Source of the DNA: Candidatus Peribacterales bacterium
Lineage (GTDB): Bacteria; Patescibacteriota; Gracilibacteria; Peribacterales; Peribacteraceae
Reading direction: 5' to 3'
Assembly: GCA_020059985.1 (NCBI GenBank)
Contig: JAGVCI010000085.1
Location: forward strand, 1 to 5,802
DNA length: 5,802 bases
The translations under genes and the position numbers were made by a program. This document shows, one piece after another, positions 1 to 5,634 of this stretch; position 1 is the first letter of the stretch, and each line of letters opens with the position of its first letter. Below the pieces are notes generated by a model, which searched no databases, was not told the origin of the DNA, and saw nothing but the letters and a program-made list of their open reading frames with translations.

Positions 1-398
1 CCGCGCGTGACGAGCACATCGAGGAGCGTGCGCTCTTCGAGGACTCCACCACCGGTGAGAAGAACCGGGAGAAGTTCATCGACTTCATCGAACTGTGTCT
101 CGGCGAGGAAACCGACCGTTCCACGATTGATACTCAAAATCGGAATGTGAAAATCCTGCATCTCGCGGACCGCTCGGAGAATGGTGCCGTCTCCGCCAAT
201 GACGATCAGCAGGTCGATCCCTTCGATCACGTGCATTTTGCTGACATCCTTCACGCACGGGATGCCGCGCGTGCGCTCGTTATCGACACAGACATCTGCA
301 CCGAGATCGCGCAAAATATGCAGGACCTTTTCCACGGCCTGCTCCTTCTGGTCGAACGCCGTTTTGACCGTGATGCCGACGTGAGGGTACTTGAGCAT
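1..398 (-). CDS. nadK: NAD kinase, N-terminal part (C-terminus beyond left edge)
   Basis: ATP-NAD kinase phosphorylates NAD to NADP in the cytoplasm. I read 132 codons from the ATG at 398-396; the reading frame is open to the left edge, so roughly half of a typical enzyme of about 280-300 residues is present. The diagnostic signal is the nucleotide-binding loop IGGDGTILRA at residues 67-76, with the catalytic-type Asp at 70. It is followed by the family pattern of Pro, Ile-Asn and Gly-Phe-Leu (ILSINRGTVGFLAE, about residues 90-103), which fits the usual P...N.G..GFL segment. The second NAD-binding motif (Asn-Glu/Asp) would lie outside the window. The start is 3 bases after the stop of the glycosyltransferase gene, so the two are probably co-transcribed. 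Only a weak AGG lies before the ATG, with no good Shine-Dalgarno. Family assignment is firm; the downstream half cannot be judged. Confidence 0.93.
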   Translation of the reverse strand, partial: MLKYPHVGITVKTAFDQKEQAVEKVLHILRDLGADVCVDNERTRGIPCVKDVSKMHVIEGIDLLIVIGGDGTILRAVREMQDFHIPILSINRGTVGFLAETQFDEVDELLPVLLTGGGVLEERTLLDVLVTR

Positions 399-401
399 GA
401 C

Positions 402-1457
402 CTAGAGATGATGCAGAGCCGCGAGGGTGAGATCAACCGTCTTTCCCCAAGAAAAACGTGCGGCTTGTGCTCTACCCGCTTCCGAGAGCTTTTGCCGTAC
501 TGCCTCATCGGTGAGAAGAGTGATGAGTCCTTCCGTGATCGATGCAGGATTTCCTGGATCACAGTAGAGCGCTCCGTCCCCGGCAATTTCCTTGAGTCCG
601 CCGCGATCGCTCGTGAGGACGGGGATCCCGCGCTGGAGCGCTTCGAGCACCGCGAGTCCGAATCCTTCGTAGAAAGACGGCAGAGCGAAGACGTGACAGC
701 TCGAGAAGAGTTGCTCCACTTCGTGCTCGGAGAGGTACCCCTTCCACTCGACGCCCGGAGTACTCTTCGCCTTTTTAATGATCTCATCGTCCTGCCATCC
801 ACGATTGCCGACGAGGATGAGGCGAACTGAGCTGCGGATATTTTCGGGAAGCATTGCAAACGCGCGGATGAGTCCCAGCTGATTTTTTCGCGGACAGAGC
901 GTGCCGAGTGAAAGAACCGTTTTCCCATCGCTCTTCGCGAGTGGGGGATTCACCTCTCGCGGTCCCGCAGAGATCACCGTAATCTTGGTTGAATCAAGAT
1001 GCGGAAATTTCTCGAGGAGGTCGTTCTTCGTGCTCTCGCTCACCGTATAGAGGTGTGCTGCATTTTTTAACACTCGAGGGAGAAGAATGCGCTCAATCAC
1101 TCGTGCCTTGCGATCGTGCGGTTCGCGCTGGAAGGCGATCAAGTCGTGAATGATCGGAACCGTGCGCACACGTTTGCCCACGAAAGCGGGGACGATGTAA
1201 CTCGTGGGACTTAAGAAAAAATCACACGGGTGACTGCGGAGATACGCCATGGCCGCAAAGTGCCAGCGAGCTCCACGAGGAAGAAAGACCATTTTCCCGC
1301 CTGGGAAAGTAAAATCCTTTTCCTGTCCTTCTTCACAAAGCAAAGTACAGCTCACATCTCTCCGCGTGCAGAGTTCTTTCAGAAATGACGCTGCCCACGC
1401 CCCTTTTCCCGTGGGGGATTCTCTGCAAGCCTCCCGGCTATCGATCACAATATTCAT
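402..1457 (-). CDS. GT4-family glycosyltransferase (GT-B fold)
   Basis: The protein has 351 residues, normal for a GT4 retaining glycosyltransferase that moves a sugar from a nucleotide-sugar donor to an envelope or exopolysaccharide acceptor. The N-terminal acceptor domain is about residues 1-170, with IIHDL at 102-106 and the typical TVSESTKNDLLEKFP stretch at 138-152. The C-terminal donor domain starts near LSLGTLCPRKNQ (182-193), equivalent to the family's G-x-L-x-x-x-K-N loop. The EX7E motif is intact in EGFGLAVLE, with Glu264 and Glu272, followed by GIPVLTSDRGGLKEI (277-291). There is no signal peptide or membrane segment, so it probably acts at the inner face of the membrane. It is the first gene of a probable operon with nadK, and diverges from the membrane-protein gene across 47 bases. 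Donor and acceptor cannot be told from sequence; mannosyl- or glucosyltransferase are both possible. The stop codon is TAG. Confidence 0.88.
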   Translation of the reverse strand: MNIVIDSREACRESPTGKGAWAASFLKELCTRRDVSCTLLCEEGQEKDFTFPGGKMVFLPRGARWHFAAMAYLRSHPCDFFLSPTSYIVPAFVGKRVRTVPIIHDLIAFQREPHDRKARVIERILLPRVLKNAAHLYTVSESTKNDLLEKFPHLDSTKITVISAGPREVNPPLAKSDGKTVLSLGTLCPRKNQLGLIRAFAMLPENIRSSVRLILVGNRGWQDDEIIKKAKSTPGVEWKGYLSEHEVEQLFSSCHVFALPSFYEGFGLAVLEALQRGIPVLTSDRGGLKEIAGDGALYCDPGNPASITEGLITLLTDEAVRQKLSEAGRAQAARFSWGKTVDLTLAALHHL

Positions 1458-1470
1458 CGGCTGCAGTCTA
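1458..1470 (-). promoter_or_regulatory. Possible -10 box of the glycosyltransferase gene
   Basis: On the minus strand TAGACT (1470-1465) matches the sigma-70 -10 consensus TATAAT at 4 of 6 positions. It ends 7 bases before the ATG at 1457, the same geometry as the stronger boxes elsewhere in the window, so the message could be leaderless. No convincing -35 is seen 16-18 bases upstream. This is weaker than the other promoters here. Confidence 0.3.
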
Positions 1471-1497
1471 GAGACAGGAGCGAAGAGATGCTATGCT
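1469..1497 (+). promoter_or_regulatory. Promoter of the membrane-protein operon, extended -10 type
   Basis: TATGCT at 1492-1497 is preceded by TGC at 1489-1491, forming an extended -10 element. TAGAGA at 1469-1474, 17 bases upstream, matches TTGACA at 4 of 6 positions and is a weak -35. The -10 ends 7 bases before the ATG at 1505, placing the predicted transcription start at or next to that codon. The box overlaps the earlier in-frame ATG at 1493. Confidence 0.5.
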
Positions 1498-1504
1498 CTG
1501 CCCC

Positions 1505-2086
1505 ATGCCCCTTTCTTCCCTTTGGCAGCGCGTACGGCATTTAGATCTCGAGGAGCAAATTCTCAATATTTCGGCTTTCGTTGCGGCTATCGGCGTATTT
1601 TTCCCATGGGCCGGAGGGCAGTTGCTCGGAAGTGACACTGTCACGTATTCCGGGCTTGGGTTCTATTCCGCTTTTCTTGGAATTGCAGTCCTTATCATCA
1701 ATGTGTTCCTTATCCTTGTGACTTTCGTACCGCTCTTCGGCGGGCCCGTGCTCCTCAAGAAGCAGTACAAGGAGCACATCCGTTTCTTCCTCTCCATGCA
1801 GTCAACCGTGCTCATTCTCGCGGCGCTCTCCGTCCTCATGAAAGTGACGTTCGAGTTCTCCCGTATGGAGGTGCGTTTCGGTGTGTACGTTAGTCTCATC
1901 GCGAGCCTCGTGGTTCTGCTCTACAGCTTCTTAAGGCTCCAGGAACAACGCAAAACGTCCGTCGAGCAGTTTTTCCGTTACCCAGATGAGCATGCACCGG
2001 CTTCCGAGGACGTCATGGAACCATCGAATATCCCGCCGCCACCTCCACCGCTCGAACCGGAGGATCATCACCTTCATAACCGATGA
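1505..2086 (+). CDS. Four-helix membrane protein of unknown function
   Basis: I do not recognise the family. From the ATG at 1505 the product has 193 residues; an in-frame ATG at 1493 would add four (MLCP). I prefer 1505 because the earlier ATG sits inside a good -10 box. A GAAGAG at 1482-1487, 5 bases before 1493, is the argument for the longer form. Four hydrophobic stretches are visible at about residues 22-37, 53-78, 96-113 and 123-143. A short amphipathic N-terminus (RVRHLDLEEQ) precedes the first helix, which ends in FFPW. Basic residues (KKQYK, 85-89) follow helix 2, and R144, R149 and K150 follow helix 4. By the positive-inside rule both ends face the cytoplasm. The C-terminal tail of about 50 residues is acidic and proline-rich, with six consecutive prolines at 177-182. 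The stop overlaps the next start (ATGA), implying translational coupling and a shared role with the downstream gene. Confidence 0.82.
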   Translation: MPLSSLWQRVRHLDLEEQILNISAFVAAIGVFFPWAGGQLLGSDTVTYSGLGFYSAFLGIAVLIINVFLILVTFVPLFGGPVLLKKQYKEHIRFFLSMQSTVLILAALSVLMKVTFEFSRMEVRFGVYVSLIASLVVLLYSFLRLQEQRKTSVEQFFRYPDEHAPASEDVMEPSNIPPPPPPLEPEDHHLHNR

Positions 2087-2427
2087 CCGACGAGATCACC
2101 ACTCCTCAACCGTCGCCTTACAAAGATGACGACTTGGTCTATGTCGATCCTAAAAAGCGGACCGTCGTCGGTCGTGTGGAATGGGCAAAGAATGGAAACC
2201 CCAAGCCGATGGAGATGAAAGAGTCGACGGAAGTCAATGAGGAAGGGGACGCGAAGAAAAAGGGATTCGTGCGTCGCGGTCCGCCGCGCAAGCGCTATTA
2301 CCCGTGGGGAACGTACCGCACGATGAAGAAGCTCTACAGGATCGAAGGACGAGAGAAAGATACGGAGCAGTACAACACGCTCGACGAAGCAATGGCGAAG
2401 TCCGCGACGGAACCGTTCTGGGACTGA
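2083..2427 (+). CDS. Small charged hypothetical protein, coupled to the membrane protein
   Basis: This 114-residue protein matches no family I know. Its ATG lies inside the ATGA overlap with the upstream stop and no Shine-Dalgarno stands at the usual distance, so translation probably depends on reinitiation after the membrane protein. The product is very hydrophilic and has no membrane segment or signal peptide. It shows an acidic patch (DDD, 15-17), a mixed-charge middle, a strongly basic and aromatic stretch KKKGFVRRGPPRKRYYPWG (58-76), and a C-terminal segment with EQYNTLDEAMAKSA (95-108) ending PFWD. The basic stretch could bind nucleic acid, lipid head groups or the acidic tail of its partner; this is inference only. 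It is real rather than a chance frame because of the tight coupling, the TGA stop just before a hairpin, and the lack of a better frame on the other strand. Confidence 0.75.
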   Translation: MTDEITTPQPSPYKDDDLVYVDPKKRTVVGRVEWAKNGNPKPMEMKESTEVNEEGDAKKKGFVRRGPPRKRYYPWGTYRTMKKLYRIEGREKDTEQYNTLDEAMAKSATEPFWD

Positions 2428-2430
2428 TGA

Positions 2431-2512
2431 GAGGATTTCGAGGGAATCGAAGTAATCGAGGATTTCGATGATCCTCGTTATCGTCGAAATCATCGAATTC
2501 CTCGAAATCCTC
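2431..2512 (+). terminator. Long imperfect hairpin between convergent genes, probable terminator
   Basis: The 95-base gap between convergent stops is almost filled by an inverted repeat. The inner stem pairs 2461-2472 with 2480-2491 around the 7-base loop CCTCGTT (2473-2479). The stem continues outward to pair 2431-2443 with 2500-2512 perfectly. In total about 33 pairs form, with two mismatches, two G-T wobbles and one 9-base bulge in the left arm. The wobbles are G-U in the plus-strand RNA but C-A type mismatches in the minus-strand RNA, so the fold favours ending the plus-strand operon. The nearest T run (seven, 2529-2535) starts 16 bases past the stem and lies in the fbp coding end. The element is therefore not a textbook intrinsic terminator; a 3'-end stabiliser is an alternative. 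Confidence 0.55.
2434..2509. repeat. Four copies of GATTTCGA / TCGAAATC in the hairpin arms
   Basis: GATTTCGA occurs at 2434-2441 and 2461-2468, and its reverse complement TCGAAATC at 2484-2491 and 2502-2509. Each arm therefore carries a direct repeat, and the arms are inverted relative to each other. The left copies share the longer unit GAGGATTTCGA (2431-2441 and 2458-2468). AATCGA is also duplicated with a 9-base period at 2445 and 2454. Confidence 0.7.
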
Positions 2513-2522
2513 ACTTCGCTAG

Positions 2523-3467
2523 TTAGCCTTTTTTTAGAAACTCACACACTCTCTCCACTTCATTCTGCGATCCGATGACGAGCGGTGAACGCTGATGGAG
2601 ATCGGTGATTTTCGAATCGAGGATGGCGCTCTTTCCATTGGATGCGGCGCCTCCCGCTTGCTCCATCAAGTACGCGAATGGTCCGCACTCGTAGAGGAGA
2701 CGAAGTTTTCCTTCGGGGTATTTATTTCCTCCGACATTCGTGAAGACGCCCTGCCCTTTTGCGAAGATGTGATGCACATCGGCGACCATGCAGCCGGAGT
2801 AGCGAAGGGTCAGTGCGCGCTTAAGCCAATCCTGCATCGTCGCTGCGTATCCAGGATTATCCTCGAGTGCGCGAAGATTGCCCGGACTAAAATTCTTCGC
2901 ATTATCGCCGACTCCTATGTTCGCACGAACGAGAATGAATTCTCCCATGTCATTGAGGAGAAATTCGTGAACTCCATCTCCCGCGGAGTACACGAGAGTC
3001 GTGCGGGGACCGTAGACGACGTAGAGAGCGGCGATTTGCTCGCGAGCGGTTCTACCGGCAAATCCTTCGTTTTTTGCCTTGTAGAAGCCAAAAATAGACC
3101 CTATCGCAAAATTCGCTTCCACCAGACTCGATCCATCGAGCGGATCGAACACCACGGAGAACGGTGCATCCGACGAGAGCTCGACAAGATTTTCCTGTTC
3201 CTCTGAGGAAAAGCTTCGCACGACACCGCTATCGCGGAGGTGATCGGCAATAATTTGATTACTGAGCACGTCGAGCTTGAGTTGCTCCTCTCCGGATTCA
3301 TTTGTTCCTCCCGCAAGTCCACCTTCGGATGTTTGAATCGCGTAGCTGATGTGATTCGTGGATTGCGCAACGCTAAGAAGCAGATGACGAAGCTTTTCAT
3401 CTATTTTCGCCACACGCTCGAGATGCTCTCCGAGGGTGAGCTTCTTTTGAGTGGATGCCTTGCTCAT
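2523..3467 (-). CDS. fbp: Class I fructose-1,6-bisphosphatase
   Basis: The enzyme removes the 1-phosphate of fructose-1,6-bisphosphate to give fructose-6-phosphate, the committed gluconeogenic step, in the cytoplasm. At 314 residues it is slightly shorter than the usual 330 or so. The metal site is complete: SSEE gives Glu89 and Glu90, FDPLDGSS (107-114) gives Asp108 and Asp111, and Glu260 lies in the class I signature GKLRLLYECGPFA (253-265). Substrate-side segments NVGGNKYPEGK (244-254) and DLHQRSPLVIGS (289-300) also fit the family. The N-terminal helix region (about 15-45) corresponds to the AMP-binding region of regulated enzymes, but I cannot judge AMP control. The ATG is 4 bases after the gap stop with no Shine-Dalgarno (TTGAAAAT precedes it), so it should be expressed from the gap promoter. 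The gene ends TAA beside the convergent hairpin. Confidence 0.96.
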   Translation of the reverse strand: MSKASTQKKLTLGEHLERVAKIDEKLRHLLLSVAQSTNHISYAIQTSEGGLAGGTNESGEEQLKLDVLSNQIIADHLRDSGVVRSFSSEEQENLVELSSDAPFSVVFDPLDGSSLVEANFAIGSIFGFYKAKNEGFAGRTAREQIAALYVVYGPRTTLVYSAGDGVHEFLLNDMGEFILVRANIGVGDNAKNFSPGNLRALEDNPGYAATMQDWLKRALTLRYSGCMVADVHHIFAKGQGVFTNVGGNKYPEGKLRLLYECGPFAYLMEQAGGAASNGKSAILDSKITDLHQRSPLVIGSQNEVERVCEFLKKG

Positions 3468-3471
3468 ATTT

Positions 3472-4494
3472 TCAAGAAAGGAAGGACCCCATTTTGAGCG
3501 CCATTTCCGTCACGCGCATCGCGTAACCCCACTCGTTGTCGTACCAGCTGAGGATCTGCGCAGCCTTTCCATCCACGACTTTCGTCGAGGGCGCATCGAT
3601 GATCGAGGAGTGCGGATCGGTCTGGAAGTCGATGGAGACGCAGAGCTCTTCCGAGATATCGAGGATTCCCTTCCACTCAGGCGAGCTCGCTGCTTCTTTA
3701 AGGAGTGCATTCACATCTTTCGTCGACGTCGCATTTTTGAGGAAGAACGCCATGTACGCACAGCTCACGGTCGGAACCGGCACGCGGAAGGCCATTCCGT
3801 CGATCTTTCCGGTGAGGTGCGGGAAGATCTTCGCGCACGCCGTCACTGCGCCTGTCTTCGTCGGAATCATCGAGAGCGTTGCGGCACGCGCTCTGCGGAG
3901 TTCGCCACCTTCCTTGTTTTTGTTATCGAGCAGGTTCTGCGACGCGGTGAATGCGTGGACCGAGCTCACGAGCAGGTGCTCGACGCCGTAGGCTTCATCG
4001 ATGATTTTGATCACCGGGGCGATGCAGTTCGTCGTGCAGGACGCATTGGAAATGATGTCGAGCTTAGGAGTGAGGATTTCATCATTCACGCCTTTCACAA
4101 TCGTTGGCGTGTCGTCTTTCATTGGGGCTGTGACAACCACCTTTCGTGCGCCGGCATCCAGGTGACGCTTCACTTCATCGTACTTCTCGAAACTGCCCGT
4201 CGATTCGATCACGATATCGACTTTCAGGTCCTTCCACGGGCATTTGCCCGGATCGCGCTCGCGCACCACGCGAACAGGTTTTCCATCGACCGTGAGCGTA
4301 TTTTCGTCTGCCACTTCGATCTTCGAGGAGGAGCGACCGTGGAGAGAATCGTATTTGAGCAAGTACGCACGCATCTCCGCATCCGATGACGCGTTGATAC
4401 CCACCACCTCTACGTCTTTGTTGTAGCTTTCCAAAAACTGCCGATGCACATTGCGGCCGATTCGTCCGTAGCCATTGATTGCCACTCGCAGCAT
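3472..4494 (-). CDS. gap: Glyceraldehyde-3-phosphate dehydrogenase, GapB-like cofactor loop
   Basis: GAPDH interconverts glyceraldehyde-3-phosphate and 1,3-bisphosphoglycerate with NAD(P). From the ATG at 4494 it has 340 residues. The Rossmann motif INGYGRIGR is at 6-14, the catalytic cysteine Cys153 in ASCTTNC (151-157), the partner histidine His180, and the conserved WYDNEWGY at 317-324. At the end of the second strand the sequence is VVGINASSD, so Ala35 and Ser36 replace the Asp that contacts the adenosine ribose in NAD-specific enzymes. The same INAS arrangement occurs in NADP-using gluconeogenic GapB proteins, so NADP or dual use is likely. The S-loop (about 178-201, LLDNKNKEGGELRRAR) looks two to three residues longer than usual. 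A TTG at 4515 extends the frame by seven codons, but the ATG gives the family's normal N-terminus and has a promoter directly before it. It is followed 4 bases later by fbp. Confidence 0.96.
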   Translation of the reverse strand: MLRVAINGYGRIGRNVHRQFLESYNKDVEVVGINASSDAEMRAYLLKYDSLHGRSSSKIEVADENTLTVDGKPVRVVRERDPGKCPWKDLKVDIVIESTGSFEKYDEVKRHLDAGARKVVVTAPMKDDTPTIVKGVNDEILTPKLDIISNASCTTNCIAPVIKIIDEAYGVEHLLVSSVHAFTASQNLLDNKNKEGGELRRARAATLSMIPTKTGAVTACAKIFPHLTGKIDGMAFRVPVPTVSCAYMAFFLKNATSTKDVNALLKEAASSPEWKGILDISEELCVSIDFQTDPHSSIIDAPSTKVVDGKAAQILSWYDNEWGYAMRVTEMALKMGSFLS

Positions 4495-4500
4495 GGCCTC

Positions 4501-4528
4501 ATCATACGGAAGCAAAAGGCACGTGCAA
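4501..4528 (-). promoter_or_regulatory. Promoter of the gap-fbp operon, predicted leaderless
   Basis: On the minus strand TATGAT (4506-4501) matches TATAAT at 5 of 6 positions. It is followed by exactly six bases (GAGGCC) and then the ATG at 4494. A -10 hexamer normally ends 6 bases before the transcript start, so the first transcribed base would be the A of ATG. TTGCAC (4528-4523), 16 bases upstream, is a partial -35. The box lies in the 42-base gap after mraY. Confidence 0.6.
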
Positions 4529-4536
4529 CCAAAAAA

Positions 4537-5595
4537 TTAGCCAGCGAGACCCACAAGTATGCCAACGAAACAGAAGAAAGCGCCGATGATCCACAGTCGC
4601 ATGGTTACTTTGCTTTCCCCCCACTCAAGTGCCTCGAAGTGGTGGTGAATGGGCGCTGCACGGAAGACCTTTTTCCCACCGCGGAGTTTCTTGCTCGTAA
4701 GCTGAATGATGACGGAGAGCATCTCGATCACGAAGACGAATCCGACGAGTGGAAGAACGAGTGCCTGGTCGATCATGAGCGCGATGACCCCGAGTGTTCC
4801 GCCGAGTGCGAGTGATCCCGCGTCACCCATATAGAAGAGTGCGGGTGGAACGTTGTGCCAGAGGAACGCCGCAATCGCGCCGACGCAGACCGCACAGAAT
4901 GCGGAGAGGATATAGAGACCGCTCATGTAGGAGAGCACCGCGAATGAACCAAACGCGACGACGAGGAGACCACCGGCGAGACCATCGAGACCATCGGTAA
5001 CGTTCACGGAGTTTGCGGTGCCGATCAGAATGAAAAGGAAGATGGGGATGTACCAGAGCCCAACGGTGATCGACCCGTAGAACGGGATGTGAATGGAGTC
5101 GTATCCCAACCTCGCGTAGAACCAGTACGCACCAACGAGTCCGATTAAGAGAAGAACAGTAATCTTCGGAAGCCAATCGAGCCCCTTCTTCTTTCCACTC
5201 CCGATGATATTGAGGTAATCGTCAGCTGCACCGAGGAGGCCTAAAGAAAGCAGCGTGAAAAGCGGCAGATACACCTGTCCACGTTGGAGCAGGGAGCTCT
5301 CTACCAAGCCAAAAAACGAGAGTCCACGTGAGAGGAGAACGGTCGCAATAATTGATCCCCAGATAAGAATGCCTCCCATCGTCGGTGTGCCCATTTTGTC
5401 TTTGTGGTATTTACGGAAAATCGACGGCTCTCGTCCATCGATCGTTTCGACGCGTAATTGTTTCCCGAGTTTATTGCGGCGCAAAAATGAGACGTACCAC
5501 GGCGTGAGGAGGAGACCGATGAGGAATGCAACGAGTGCGTACCCGAGGATAGCGCTGACGGCGATATCGGGTCGCACGGGAACAAATTCAAACAT
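4537..5595 (-). CDS. mraY: Phospho-N-acetylmuramoyl-pentapeptide transferase (MraY)
   Basis: MraY transfers phospho-MurNAc-pentapeptide from UDP to undecaprenyl phosphate, making lipid I on the inner face of the membrane. The 352 residues are close to the usual 360, and about ten hydrophobic segments alternate with conserved cytoplasmic loops. Visible motifs are KMGTPTMGG (67-75), the AADDY pair with Asp125 and Asp126, NSVNVTDGLDGLAGG (195-209), GDAGSLALGG (257-266) with the active-site Asp258, and the PIHHHFE loop with three histidines at 317-319. All active-site residues I can place are present. It is transcribed alone or with gap; a promoter lies directly before its ATG. Neighbours are a tRNA deacylase and gap rather than mur or fts genes, so it sits outside a standard cell-wall cluster. 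Related WecA-type transferases lack this HHH and peptide-sugar context, so MraY is the best call. The stop is TAA. Confidence 0.97.
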   Translation of the reverse strand: MFEFVPVRPDIAVSAILGYALVAFLIGLLLTPWYVSFLRRNKLGKQLRVETIDGREPSIFRKYHKDKMGTPTMGGILIWGSIIATVLLSRGLSFFGLVESSLLQRGQVYLPLFTLLSLGLLGAADDYLNIIGSGKKKGLDWLPKITVLLLIGLVGAYWFYARLGYDSIHIPFYGSITVGLWYIPIFLFILIGTANSVNVTDGLDGLAGGLLVVAFGSFAVLSYMSGLYILSAFCAVCVGAIAAFLWHNVPPALFYMGDAGSLALGGTLGVIALMIDQALVLPLVGFVFVIEMLSVIIQLTSKKLRGGKKVFRAAPIHHHFEALEWGESKVTMRLWIIGAFFCFVGILVGLAG

Positions 5596-5601
5596 GCACG
5601 T

Positions 5602-5629
5602 AGCATAGACGGTTTCTTTTCTCTGGCAA
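5602..5629 (-). promoter_or_regulatory. Promoter of mraY, predicted leaderless
   Basis: On the minus strand TTGCCA (5629-5624, 5 of 6 to TTGACA) and TATGCT (5607-5602, 4 of 6 to TATAAT) are separated by 16 bases. The -10 box is followed by six bases (ACGTGC) and the ATG at 5595, so transcription should begin at the A of the start codon. It lies in the 39-base gap after the deacylase gene, and is the best-formed promoter of the window. Confidence 0.65.
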
Positions 5630-5634
5630 CAGGG

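Noticed and set aside
147..830. Open 227-residue plus-strand frame
   Set aside because: It lies opposite nadK and the glycosyltransferase, crosses their boundary, and its arginine- and acid-rich product has no motif; it is a shadow of well-identified genes.
2074..2514. Minus-strand 146-residue frame running through the hairpin
   Set aside because: It starts in the palindrome and lies opposite the coupled 114-residue gene; its repeated ISRN/ITRII start is only the palindrome translated.
2595..3206. Open 203-residue plus-strand frame
   Set aside because: Antisense to fbp, with no recognisable domain and no initiation signals.
3451..4389. Open 312-residue plus-strand frame
   Set aside because: It is antisense to gap, whose catalytic motifs are intact; the product is rich in Arg, His and Asp, as expected of an antisense shadow.
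4495..4515. Seven-codon N-terminal extension of GAPDH from TTG at 4515
   Set aside because: The added residues are not part of the family and the stretch contains the TATGAT -10 box; the ATG at 4494 gives the standard GAPDH N-terminus.
4531..4536. Six-T run on the minus strand just after the mraY stop, as a terminator
   Set aside because: No GC-rich hairpin precedes it, so an intrinsic terminator cannot be supported; gap may also receive read-through from mraY.
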